This document shows, piece by piece, positions 1 to 7,285 of a DNA stretch of 16,463 bases. Source of the stretch: Bacilli bacterium (GTDB lineage: Bacteria; Bacillota_I; Bacilli_A; RF39; UBA660). The stretch is from contig JAQUDY010000005.1 in assembly GCA_028685445.1 (NCBI GenBank), positions 1-16,463 of the forward strand. Direction: 5' to 3'. The position numbers and the translations under genes are program-made. How positions within the stretch are numbered: position 1 is the first letter of the stretch; the number at the start of each line of letters is the position of its first letter. The notes under the pieces are model-generated. The model saw only the letters and a list, made by a program, of their open reading frames with translations, did not search any database and had not been told where the DNA came from.

Positions 1-544
1 AACCAAAACCAGATTTTTTATAACTATTTGTTGGAATTCGGCAATTCTTATTTTCAGTACAACTAATAGATGACATAGTTCCACTATTTGCACCATTTCC
101 ATTGAAAGCTAAAGTATAATTTACATTTTGCTCTATTAAACTGCTAGTTGCTGTTTTAGTATCAAGGTCAAACACAACTGTTATTTTCTCAGCACTTATA
201 TCTGATTTATCAACAGGGTTTTCAATGGTTTTTTTATCTTTATCATCATAGGCAAAAAAACCATCTTCAGCTAATTTTCCAATACTAATTTTAACACTCA
301 TCATGCTTAAATTGCTTGCTATATAATCTAAAAAAGAACATGATTTACTCGGAGTAAAACAATGTTGATGTTGGTCAGCCCAAAGAATAGCACCTTGTTT
401 TGCTAGCTCATACTTTTCAGCCAATTGTTTTTCTTTAATGCGATTACTTATTGCTATAGAAGAAGGAACGGCTATTGCTAGTAATAAAGTAATAATAATA
501 ATTACTGTTAAAAGCTCGACAATAGTAAATCCTTTTGTTTTCAT
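1..544 (-). CDS. Type IV prepilin-like protein (pseudopilin), 3' end cut by window edge
   Basis: The reading frame starts at ATG 544-542 and stays open for 181 codons to the left edge, so the C-terminus is missing. The start has a Shine-Dalgarno site (AGGTGA) six bases upstream. The N-terminus MKTKGFTIVELL is a class III prepilin signal: a short basic leader, cleavage expected between Gly5 and Phe6, and the conserved Glu at mature position +5. A hydrophobic stretch to about residue 30 follows and would form the pilin membrane/assembly helix. The rest is a soluble, probably extracytoplasmic domain with four cysteines in two close pairs (about residues 62/69 and 161/167), which could form disulfides. 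Known family members are subunits of type IV pili, competence pseudopili or type II-like secretion fibres. No assembly ATPase, platform protein or prepilin peptidase lies in the window, so its machine is unknown. Which pilin subfamily it belongs to cannot be told. Confidence 0.85.
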   Translation of the reverse strand, partial: MKTKGFTIVELLTVIIIITLLLAIAVPSSIAISNRIKEKQLAEKYELAKQGAILWADQHQHCFTPSKSCSFLDYIASNLSMMSVKISIGKLAEDGFFAYDDKDKKTIENPVDKSDISAEKITVVFDLDTKTATSSLIEQNVNYTLAFNGNGANSGTMSSISCTENKNCRIPTNSYKKSGFG

Positions 545-577
545 AAAGTATCACCTATCCTATTATAAATTATAGCA

Positions 578-603
578 TATAAAAAGAGTATTTAACTACT
601 CTT
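578..603 (-). terminator. Rho-independent terminator of engB
   Basis: A 7-bp perfect stem (AAGAGTA 584-590 with TACTCTT 597-603, 6-base loop) overlaps the engB stop codon. Read on the minus strand it is followed by a run of T. It separates engB from the prepilin gene, which has its own ribosome site 40 bases further on. Confidence 0.7.
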
Positions 604-1185
604 ATTTAGGTGTTTTTCAATAATACTGTAAATCTCCTCGCGCCCTTTTTTAGTTATGCTAGAAAAATATACTAGTTTGTCTGAGTCAGCTAGCTTCATG
701 CTTGATTCAATAGCTTTTAATGTTTTATCTCGATCTTTTGCTTTTACTTTATCATATTTAGTTGCAACTACGGTAACTGGAATATTAAAATGTTTTAAAT
801 AATTATACATAATAAGGTCATTTTCTGTTGCTTTCATTCGAGAGTCTATTAACATAAAAACACTTTTTAAATTTGTTCTATTTTGCAAGTATTCTTCTAT
901 CATTAATCCGAATTTTTTTTGAGTTAATTTGTCTACTGCAGCATATCCATATCCCGGAACATCTACTAAATAAAATTCTTCATTGCATAAATAAAAGTTT
1001 AAAGTTTGGGTCTTTCCGGGTTTACTACTAGTTTTTGCATAATTTTTTCTTCCTAATAAAGAATTTATAAAACTGCTTTTTCCTACATTACTTCTACCTA
1101 CTAATAAAAACTCTGGAAGTAAATCTTCAGGATATTGACTTCTTCTAACAGCAATTACACTTAATATAGAATTATCTATTTTCAT
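592..1185 (-). CDS. engB: Ribosome-assembly GTPase EngB/YsxC (YihA)
   Basis: A 197-residue TRAFAC-class GTPase of the usual EngB length. It acts in the cytoplasm in late assembly of the large ribosomal subunit. All GTP-binding motifs are visible in order: G1 GRSNVGKSS (residues 30-38), G2 region PGKTQ (56-60) with the family's TQT context, G3 DVPGYG (75-80), G4 TKYDK (142-146) and G5 SSI (175-177). The start ATG is preceded by an AGAGGAGA ribosome site. In Bacillus the homologue (YsxC) usually follows clpX/lonA; here it is a single gene, divergent from recU and closed by its own hairpin terminator. Identification is secure from the motif set and length. Confidence 0.97.
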   Translation of the reverse strand: MKIDNSILSVIAVRRSQYPEDLLPEFLLVGRSNVGKSSFINSLLGRKNYAKTSSKPGKTQTLNFYLCNEEFYLVDVPGYGYAAVDKLTQKKFGLMIEEYLQNRTNLKSVFMLIDSRMKATENDLIMYNYLKHFNIPVTVVATKYDKVKAKDRDKTLKAIESSMKLADSDKLVYFSSITKKGREEIYSIIEKHLNKSS

Positions 1186-1295
1186 ATGTGTCTCCTCTTT
1201 AGTATTATATATAAATGTGTCAAAAAATGCAAATTATATGGCATTATATGGAATTATTTATGAATATAATATATAATTATATAAGGTGATTTGTT
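1186..1295. promoter_or_regulatory. Divergent engB/recU intergenic region with promoter candidates
   Basis: For engB, a TATAAT hexamer (minus strand, 1209-1204) sits 17 bases from TTGCAT (1232-1227), a partial match to the -35 consensus. For recU, TATAAT at 1265-1270 lies about 25 bases before the start, with no convincing -35 box. Two tandem copies of ATTATATGG (1233-1241 and 1243-1251) lie between them. In DNA this AT-rich, -10 matches are common by chance, so these are candidates only. Confidence 0.4.
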
Positions 1296-1844
1296 TTGTT
1301 ATATCCAAATAATCTTAAAAAAGAATATAAGAAAAACATTTCTTATGCTAATAGAGGTATGGATTTAGAAGCTATTATTAATGATGCAAATAAATTCTAT
1401 GAAATAAATGATTTAGCTATTATTTATAAAAAGCCTACTCCAGTGTGTATTACAAAAGTTACTTATGATAAAAATAAAGCTCTTACAAAAGGCTTATTAC
1501 AAAGTAAATCGACTTTAGATTATGTTGGAATATATAAAGGTAAATATTTAGATTTTGATGCTAAAAGCACGAATAGTAAGACTTCTTTTCCTCTTAACAA
1601 CATATCAAATCATCAACTAAAACATATCGAAAAAATATTACAGCATGGAGGAATAACTTTTTTAATATTGGAAATAAATAAAGAGGTGTTTTTATTTCCA
1701 GGTGAAAACTTAATTTATTTTATTAAACACAATACACGAAAAAGCATTCCTTATGAGTATATAAAAGAAAATGGACATTTAATTAATATGACATATAATC
1801 CTGTTTTGGATTATTTAAAAATTATAGAAGAAATTTATTTTTAG
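1296..1844 (+). CDS. recU: Holliday junction resolvase RecU
   Basis: RecU cuts four-way DNA junctions in recombination repair and chromosome segregation of Gram-positive bacteria. The 182-residue product follows the Bacillus RecU pattern: N-terminal YPN, SYANRGMDLE (residues 16-25), KKPTPV (45-50), LDYVGIYKGKYLDFDAKST (74-92) and TSFPL (96-100). Probable metal-binding/catalytic residues are Asp75, Asp88 and Lys90; the usual DFEAK is DFDAK here, a conservative change. The start is TTG 1296: AAGGTGA at 1283-1289 is correctly spaced from it, and the conserved YPN would be lost if the next in-frame ATG (residue 22) were used. The stop codon overlaps the ribosome site of the following pbp gene, so the two form an operon, as in B. 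subtilis. The protein is slightly shorter than the Bacillus one (about 200 residues). Confidence 0.95.
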   Translation: MLYPNNLKKEYKKNISYANRGMDLEAIINDANKFYEINDLAIIYKKPTPVCITKVTYDKNKALTKGLLQSKSTLDYVGIYKGKYLDFDAKSTNSKTSFPLNNISNHQLKHIEKILQHGGITFLILEINKEVFLFPGENLIYFIKHNTRKSIPYEYIKENGHLINMTYNPVLDYLKIIEEIYF

Positions 1845-1853
1845 GAGGAAAAT

Positions 1854-4610
1854 ATGAAAAAAAGACAAACTAAAAAAACAAGTACTAGTAAAAAAAACAA
1901 GATAATAAAAAATAAACATTTAAAAAAGTTTCAAGAGAAAATTAAAAAAGGAAGTATTGGAGAAAAGATTTTAGCACTAATTATGTTAGGTCTAATTAGC
2001 ATTACTTTAATAATAGTTATCTTCTTTATTTATATTATTATAAGTGCTCCTAATTTTACAGAGGATGGATTATATGCATCTGATGCATCTATAATTTATT
2101 ATGCTAATGGTGATGAAATGGCCAGGGTTGGTAGTAAAAATAGAGAAAAAGTATCATATGATGATATTCCAGAAGTTTTTATAGATGCTCTGCTTGCTAC
2201 CGAAGATTCTAGGTTTTTAGAGCACAGCGGAATAGATATGGCTAGATTTTTAAAAGCTTCAATAGGTCAAGTATTAGGAAACAGCAGTGCTGGTGGTGGT
2301 TCTACTTTAACTATGCAAGTTGTTAAACAAACCTTTACTGATGATATAGCATCTGGAATTAAAGGAATTATTCGTAAATTCACTGATATTTATATGGCAG
2401 TCTTTAAAATAGAAAAAAAATATACTAAAGAACAAATAATTGAATTTTATGTAAATATTCCTTATTTAGGATCAGGAACTTATGGTATCGAGCAAGCAGC
2501 TCAAACATATTTTGGAAAAACAATTGGTGAGGTATCTTTACCAGAAGCAGCTACTCTAGCAGGATTATTCCAAGCACCAGATGCATTTGATCCTTATATT
2601 TCTCCAGAAAAAGCTGAGGCAAGAAGAAATCAAGTTTTAACACTGATGAAAAGACATCACTATATAACAGATGAGGAATGGGAAATCGCAAAAAATATTT
2701 CGGTAGAAAGTTTATTAGTTAATATAGATAGTGTCGCAATGGATAATCAAGGAATGATTGATACAGTTATTAGAGAAGTAAAACAAAGAACTAATCAAGA
2801 TCCACATTTAGTGGCAATGAAAATATACTCTACTTTTATGAAAGAAAAACAAGAAGTTATTAATAAAATAAATAATGGAACAGATTATAATTGGCCAAAT
2901 GATGTAATTCAAACTGGGATAGCAGTTATCGACGTTGATACTGGAGGTATTTCAGCTATAGGAGCTGGCCGTAATAAAAAGTCGAAACTTGGGTTTAATT
3001 ATGCTACTCAATCAGACCGTCATCCTGGTTCTACATCAAAACCAATGTTTGATTTTGGACCTGCAATTGAATATTTAAACTGGGGGACTGGCCAAATGAT
3101 AATTGATGATGTTCACGGTTATAGTGGTGGTGGAAGCGTTCGAAATTGGGATGGTGGATATAAAGGTATAATGACAATTAAAACCGCTCTTGCTGCATCT
3201 CGTAATACAACTGCACTTCAAGCTTTTCAAGCGACTCCTAACAAAAAAATTAATGAATTTGTAACTGGACTTAATTTAAATCCCGAGTATGATGCAAATA
3301 ACTTTTTACATGAAGCACATAGTATAGGAGCTTACAACGGAGAAAGCCCACTTACAACGGCAGCAGCTTATGCTACTTTTGCAAGAGGCGGAATATATAT
3401 TGAACCACATTCATTTACTAAGATAGAATTTGTTGATACTGGTGATATTTATACTGTTACTCCAGAAAAAAGAACTGTTATGAAAGACTCTACTGCTTAT
3501 CTTATTAATATGATTTTAAGATACGCTGTTACTGGAGGACATATTTCAGCGGGAAGTAAAAGCGGTACAGATGTAGCTAGTAAAACAGGTACATCAAGTC
3601 TTGATAGGTCTGTGATAAGAAATTTAAAACTTAGCGGTGATGCTATTGGTGATTCATGGCAAGTAGTTTATTCCCCAGATTATGTCTGTGCTACTTGGAT
3701 TGGTTATCCAGAGACTACTAAAGAATATTACTTAAGAAACTCTGTTGGAGGCACTATAAGAAGAGCAGTCTCAAGATTGTTAACAGCTGGTATTTTAGAG
3801 CATAATTCTAGGTTTAAAAGACCATCTAGCGTTGTTACAGCAACAATAGAACTAGAAACGAACCCACTACAATTAGCAAGTGAATTTACTCCTGCAAGTT
3901 TAAAGAGCACTGAGTATTTTAGAAAAGGTACAGCACCTTCAGAAACATCTGTAAGGTTTGCTAAACTAATGAATCCTACTAATTTAGAGATTGATCAATC
4001 AGGTGGAGGAATAAACTTAAGCTGGAACGGTGTTTCAGTGCCTGATGCAATAAGTACGGATTATCTAACTGAATATTTTAACCAAGGATACGGCAAATGG
4101 GCTAAAAAATATTTAAATAAACGTTTTGCATATAATAACTCAAATATCGGTTCAGTCGGTTATCAAGTTTATCTAAATAATAATGGTTCTTTAACTGACT
4201 TAGGATGGACTTCTAATACTAGTTTTAAATACAATGGTTATGTTCCACCAAATGCTTCTTTTATAGTAAAAACAAGTTATTCTATCTTTAAAGCAAATAT
4301 GAGTGATGGAATTTCAGTTCATGCTACAACAAATGAAGTAGCTTGGAAAGTTGAATTAAATGGTTCTAACTGCTTAAATATTAACGAGTTTAATGCTATG
4401 CTTAACATTAATCAAAAGTTTGTTACTGTTACTGAAGATGGCTTAGATGTCACAAATGAGGCAACTATTAATACAACGTGTAAAGATAGTAGTAATAATA
4501 CTATAAATTGTTCTTCATTAAGTAATGAATATAACTATACAGTTAATCATACAATACTATATAAAGGAACAAGTAAAAAGATAACAAGAGATATTAAAAA
4601 AACATGCTAA
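1854..4610 (+). CDS. ponA: Class A penicillin-binding protein (PBP1A-type transglycosylase/transpeptidase)
   Basis: This bifunctional enzyme polymerises and cross-links peptidoglycan outside the membrane. The 918-residue product has a Lys-rich cytoplasmic N-tail, one membrane anchor (about residues 40-66), a GT51 glycosyltransferase domain and a penicillin-binding transpeptidase domain. GT51 motifs: EDSRFLEHSG with catalytic Glu117, GGGSTLTMQ, and YLGSGTYGIEQAA. The transpeptidase has Ser393-Thr-Ser-Lys396 (PGSTSKP), Ser449-Arg-Asn and Lys577-Thr-Gly. From about residue 705 there is a fibronectin-III-like segment (PTNLEI, LSW, VGYQVYL), then a Ser/Asn/Thr-rich tail with four cysteines, the last being the C-terminal residue. 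The STLTMQ form, with Met where many PBP1A proteins have Gln, is also known from PBP1C proteins. Start: ATG 1854 after an AGGAGG site overlapping the recU stop. The gene ends at a bidirectional terminator. Confidence 0.95.
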   Translation: MKKRQTKKTSTSKKNKIIKNKHLKKFQEKIKKGSIGEKILALIMLGLISITLIIVIFFIYIIISAPNFTEDGLYASDASIIYYANGDEMARVGSKNREKVSYDDIPEVFIDALLATEDSRFLEHSGIDMARFLKASIGQVLGNSSAGGGSTLTMQVVKQTFTDDIASGIKGIIRKFTDIYMAVFKIEKKYTKEQIIEFYVNIPYLGSGTYGIEQAAQTYFGKTIGEVSLPEAATLAGLFQAPDAFDPYISPEKAEARRNQVLTLMKRHHYITDEEWEIAKNISVESLLVNIDSVAMDNQGMIDTVIREVKQRTNQDPHLVAMKIYSTFMKEKQEVINKINNGTDYNWPNDVIQTGIAVIDVDTGGISAIGAGRNKKSKLGFNYATQSDRHPGSTSKPMFDFGPAIEYLNWGTGQMIIDDVHGYSGGGSVRNWDGGYKGIMTIKTALAASRNTTALQAFQATPNKKINEFVTGLNLNPEYDANNFLHEAHSIGAYNGESPLTTAAAYATFARGGIYIEPHSFTKIEFVDTGDIYTVTPEKRTVMKDSTAYLINMILRYAVTGGHISAGSKSGTDVASKTGTSSLDRSVIRNLKLSGDAIGDSWQVVYSPDYVCATWIGYPETTKEYYLRNSVGGTIRRAVSRLLTAGILEHNSRFKRPSSVVTATIELETNPLQLASEFTPASLKSTEYFRKGTAPSETSVRFAKLMNPTNLEIDQSGGGINLSWNGVSVPDAISTDYLTEYFNQGYGKWAKKYLNKRFAYNNSNIGSVGYQVYLNNNGSLTDLGWTSNTSFKYNGYVPPNASFIVKTSYSIFKANMSDGISVHATTNEVAWKVELNGSNCLNINEFNAMLNINQKFVTVTEDGLDVTNEATINTTCKDSSNNTINCSSLSNEYNYTVNHTILYKGTSKKITRDIKKTC

Positions 4611-4637
4611 AAAAAGACGGTTTTAATCGTCTTTTTT
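4608..4637. terminator. Bidirectional terminator between pbp1A and nth
   Basis: AAAAAAGACG (4610-4619) pairs with CGTCTTTTTT (4628-4637) around an 8-base loop. A-runs and T-runs flank it on both sides, so it can end transcripts from either strand. The nth stop codon lies inside the loop, and the pbp stop is at its left foot. Confidence 0.85.
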
Positions 4638-5234
4638 ACATCTTTCTTTAAATGGACAAGATAAGCATTCAGGGTTTCTACTTTTACAATAATAGCGTCC
4701 AAATAATAAAATTTGATCTCCTACTCTATTCCATTTTTCTATCGGAATAATTTTCATTAATTCTTCTTCTACTTCTTTTACATTGGCTGTTTTTGGAACT
4801 AATCCTAAACGTTTAGAAACTCTTTCGACATGAGTATCAACTGGAATAGCTGGTACATTAAATAAAATCTTTAAAACTACATTAGCTGTTTTTCTACCTA
4901 CTCCTGGCAAACTTTCTAAATATTCTCGATCATTTGGAACGATACCATCAAAGTTATCTATGAGAGAATTAGCAATTTTATTTATATAAACTGCTTTTTT
5001 ATTAAAACTCCCAACACTTCTAATAATTTGTTTTATATCATCTAAGCTTGCTTTTGCAAGAGCAATTAAATCATACTTAGTAAATAAGACTTTAGTCACT
5101 TTATTAACTCTTCTATCCGTAGACTGAGCGCTTAAAACTGTAGCAATTAATAATTCATAATCTTTATTAAAATCAAGTTCGCAAACAGGGTTTGGTATTA
5201 AAATATCTAATAATTCGTATATTTCATTCATCAT
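4623..5234 (-). CDS. nth: Endonuclease III (DNA glycosylase/AP lyase)
   Basis: Base-excision repair enzyme that removes oxidised pyrimidines and nicks abasic sites. The 203-residue protein has the usual length. It shows the helix-hairpin-helix LPGVGRKTA (residues 109-117) with catalytic Lys115, the catalytic Asp133 in PVDTHVERV, and a complete iron-sulfur cluster signature C-x6-C-x2-C-x5-C (Cys183, 190, 193, 199). The start region reads ATGATGAATGA and overlaps the last codons of dnaD by 11 bases, with only a weak ribosome site, which suggests translational coupling. The order dnaD-nth is the same as in B. subtilis. Confidence 0.97.
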   Translation of the reverse strand: MMNEIYELLDILIPNPVCELDFNKDYELLIATVLSAQSTDRRVNKVTKVLFTKYDLIALAKASLDDIKQIIRSVGSFNKKAVYINKIANSLIDNFDGIVPNDREYLESLPGVGRKTANVVLKILFNVPAIPVDTHVERVSKRLGLVPKTANVKEVEEELMKIIPIEKWNRVGDQILLFGRYYCKSRNPECLSCPFKERCKKDD

Positions 5235-5862
5235 CTAACCAATTATAATCAAATAAAACTACTGATTCTTTATCATCTTTCTTCTTTAAATGATTCGCTA
5301 CGTCTTCTTCTTTTTTGAAACCTTTTTTATTCCATTCAAATAGAATTTTATCAATGTACCTTAAATTGCTAACTCCATTAAATGTAGCCTCTTTTAACGC
5401 TGCTACAATCAATTCTTCATTAGTTCCTGATTTTAACCAGGCATTTATTATTTCAAACTCTATAGGACTAAGTGTTCTTCCAAATTCTTTTTCAAAAATC
5501 GAGAAGATATTTTCTTTGGTCTTTTCTTTTATATCTGTATTTATATCACTTACCATAGCTCTATAAACACTACTAAGATCTAAAACTTCATTTATCTTAC
5601 CATCTGCTTTTTTAACTACATTTACTGATATTAACCCTTTAACTGTTAGTGAAGTGAAGCTTTCCATAATTTGATTATCTTTTAATGATGTAATTTCTTT
5701 TATATTTTTTAAATCTAAACTAGGAGCATCTTGATTTAAGAAATAAATAAGTAACAGCAATTCTTCTAAAATTAAATTATGATCAAGAGAAACTTTAAAT
5801 AAATGTTTTTTAAAATAAAAGTCTTTTTCTTTTACTAAACCTTCTAATATAGAATTACTCAT
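5224..5862 (-). CDS. dnaD: DNA replication initiation/primosome protein DnaD
   Basis: DnaD helps load the replicative helicase at oriC and at restarted forks in low-GC Gram-positives. The 212-residue protein has an N-terminal winged-helix-like part (about 1-100) and a C-terminal DnaD/DnaB_2 domain (about 115-185). The latter carries the family YxxxIxxxW motif as Tyr169-Ile173-Trp177, preceded by SPIEFEIINAWL. A short charged tail follows, as is usual. Start ATG 5862 has GGAAGTGA, which lies in the last codons of cca; cca ends only four bases upstream. Together with the overlap into nth, this makes cca-dnaD-nth a compact operon. It ends in TGA, showing that TGA is a stop in this genome. Confidence 0.92.
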   Translation of the reverse strand: MSNSILEGLVKEKDFYFKKHLFKVSLDHNLILEELLLLIYFLNQDAPSLDLKNIKEITSLKDNQIMESFTSLTVKGLISVNVVKKADGKINEVLDLSSVYRAMVSDINTDIKEKTKENIFSIFEKEFGRTLSPIEFEIINAWLKSGTNEELIVAALKEATFNGVSNLRYIDKILFEWNKKGFKKEEDVANHLKKKDDKESVVLFDYNWLDDE

Positions 5863-5866
5863 GCTA

Positions 5867-6946
5867 TCACTTCCATTTATTTAATATATATTTTTTTAAA
5901 AATGTATTATTATTTTTTAATTCTAAATTCAAAATTTTTATAACTAAATCCTCATAAATTAAACCAAGCTTTTTAGACGGTTTTATATTTAAAAGTTTTA
6001 GAATTTCTGTAGATTTTATTTTTATATCTTCAATATTCTTAATAGGCAGATTAGAATACATTCTAGTTATCTCTTTTCTGGAATAACCTAGTATTTCTCC
6101 TGCTACTATTAAAACATACAAATCATTTTTAAACAAAGTAATTTTATTAATTTTTCCAGTTGATATTATTTTTCTGATTTTTTTTATTACATCTAAACTG
6201 CTTTTAGTAAAAGGATACTTTTCATCAAAATCAATCTGAGCCCATACTCCTAAAATATCCGGAACTGCATTCACATATGAATAATTAATTCCTAAATATT
6301 CTAATAAGTCTAATTCTTTTAATAATTTTAATCCATACTCGGCTCTTTTAGATGAAAATATTTTATTTAATTCTTCTTCTTTTTTAGTATAACTTAGAGT
6401 ATTTATTAAATGTTTATTTGATTTAATAAAATCAATAATCTCTTTATCTAGCGAAAAATCAAGAGTTACTGAAAACCTTATCGCTCTTAATATTCGAAGA
6501 GGATCTTCTGTTAACTTTTGATTTAAATCACCTATTACTTTAATTATTCTATTGTTAATATCTTCTTTACCATTTAAAATATCTATTATTTGTCCTCTAG
6601 AATTCATGCATAAAGAGTTTATTGTAAAATCTCTTCTTTTAATATCAGTAATTAAATTATCAACATATTCTACTTGTTGTGGTCTTCTATTTTTATAATC
6701 TGATTCACTTCTATATGTTGTTATATCAAAAAGATATTTTCCATCATTTATAGAAAATGAACCATATTTAGGTTTTACGATTACTTTGAATATCTTAATT
6801 ATATCTTTAGGTAAAGCATTCGTACAAATATCAATGTCTGTAGATTCTATACCTAAGATATAATCTCTAACAAAACCGCCTACTATATAGGCTTCAAAAC
6901 CGTTTTCTTCTAATTTTTTTAAAACTTTTCGAAGTTTATTATTCAT
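5867..6946 (-). CDS. cca: CCA tRNA nucleotidyltransferase (class II)
   Basis: Adds or repairs the 3' CCA end of tRNAs without a template, using CTP and ATP. The 359-residue product shows the class II head-domain motifs: VGGFVRDYILG (residues 22-32), the metal-binding DID (37-39), RRDFTINSL (104-112) and EDPLRILRAIRF (147-158). The head/neck part is clear. The neck segment that normally carries a conserved Glu-Arg pair before an Arg/Glu-rich helix reads SYTKKEEELNK here, so nucleotide-selection residues may have drifted. It is somewhat shorter than the B. subtilis enzyme (about 400 residues), mainly at the C-terminus. The ribosome site is weak (GTGGGTG). The preceding gene on this strand is the second bacteriocin peptide, 44 bases away, with no convincing promoter between. 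A poly(A) polymerase is the alternative, but is less usual in this phylum. Confidence 0.9.
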   Translation of the reverse strand: MNNKLRKVLKKLEENGFEAYIVGGFVRDYILGIESTDIDICTNALPKDIIKIFKVIVKPKYGSFSINDGKYLFDITTYRSESDYKNRRPQQVEYVDNLITDIKRRDFTINSLCMNSRGQIIDILNGKEDINNRIIKVIGDLNQKLTEDPLRILRAIRFSVTLDFSLDKEIIDFIKSNKHLINTLSYTKKEEELNKIFSSKRAEYGLKLLKELDLLEYLGINYSYVNAVPDILGVWAQIDFDEKYPFTKSSLDVIKKIRKIISTGKINKITLFKNDLYVLIVAGEILGYSRKEITRMYSNLPIKNIEDIKIKSTEILKLLNIKPSKKLGLIYEDLVIKILNLELKNNNTFLKKYILNKWK

Positions 6947-6965
6947 AAAACACCCACAACAAGTA

Positions 6966-6990
6966 TATCATTAAAAGCTCTTTTTTGATA
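6966..6990 (-). terminator. Weak AT-rich hairpin after the second bacteriocin peptide gene
   Basis: TATCA (6966-6970) pairs with TGATA (6986-6990), and AAAAG pairs with CTTTT inside, with a mismatched collar. The hairpin begins at the base after the peptide stop codon. No T-run follows on the minus strand, so it is at best a leaky terminator, a processing site or an mRNA-stabilising 3' hairpin. Confidence 0.35.
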
Positions 6991-7149
6991 CTAACATTTC
7001 TTTTTTGATTGACTCATACTTATCGCTGAACCAATAGCTCTACCTATATCAAAAACTGTAGTTATTAACTTTGCTATAGCATTAAGTAACGTCCCCGAAA
7101 TCGCAGCACCACCTTTAATTTCATGCAATTCATATTTATTTAAAATCAT
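6991..7149 (-). CDS. Double-glycine-leader bacteriocin precursor, peptide B
   Basis: A 52-codon gene. The product begins MILNKYELHEIKGG, a consensus double-glycine leader: Leu(-12), Glu(-8), Leu(-7), Ile(-4), Gly(-2), Gly(-1). Cleavage would release a 38-residue cationic peptide starting AAISGTLLN. It has a hydrophobic/amphipathic core, a GxxxG motif (mature residues 22-26, DIGRAIGSAI), and a tail SQSKKKC ending in its only cysteine. GxxxG motifs and a basic tail are typical of one partner of class IIb two-peptide bacteriocins, which act together in the target membrane. The start lies one base after the stop of peptide A, with no clear ribosome site, so translation is probably coupled. The exporter/protease that would process it is encoded just upstream. 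I do not recognise a named close relative; a peptide pheromone is an alternative, less likely given the length and the paired gene. Confidence 0.85.
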   Translation of the reverse strand: MILNKYELHEIKGGAAISGTLLNAIAKLITTVFDIGRAIGSAISMSQSKKKC

Positions 7150-7150
7150 T

Positions 7151-7285
7151 TTAATTACATTTTAAAGGTCTTAAATATCCATCAATAATACCCGAGATAA
7201 AAGTTATTACTCCACCAATTAAACCAATTAATCCCCAAGATATTTGACCTCCTTCTATGTTTAACATTTCACTATCCGTTAACAT
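7151..7285 (-). CDS. Double-glycine-leader bacteriocin precursor, peptide A
   Basis: A 44-codon gene with a good ribosome site (AGAAAGGA, five bases before ATG 7285). The product begins MLTDSEMLNIEGG, again with Leu(-12), Glu(-8), Ile(-4) and Gly-Gly at the cleavage site. The predicted mature peptide has 31 residues, starts QISWGLIGLIGG, is very hydrophobic, and has GxxxG motifs at mature residues 8-12 and 19-23. Its only cysteine is the second-last residue (PLKCN). The gene overlaps the end of the exporter gene by 14 bases and is followed after one base by peptide B, so exporter and both peptides are on one transcript. Hydrophobic peptide A and cationic peptide B fit a two-peptide class IIb bacteriocin. 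No motif for lanthionine, circular or sactipeptide modification enzymes is present nearby. Confidence 0.87.
   Translation of the reverse strand: MLTDSEMLNIEGGQISWGLIGLIGGVITFISGIIDGYLRPLKCN

Noticed and set aside
3728..3910. 60-codon minus-strand open frame inside the pbp gene
   Set aside because: Opposite a conserved coding region, without ribosome site or recognisable protein features.
5315..5566. 83-codon plus-strand open frame inside dnaD
   Set aside because: Overlaps the conserved DnaD C-terminal domain on the other strand; no start signals.
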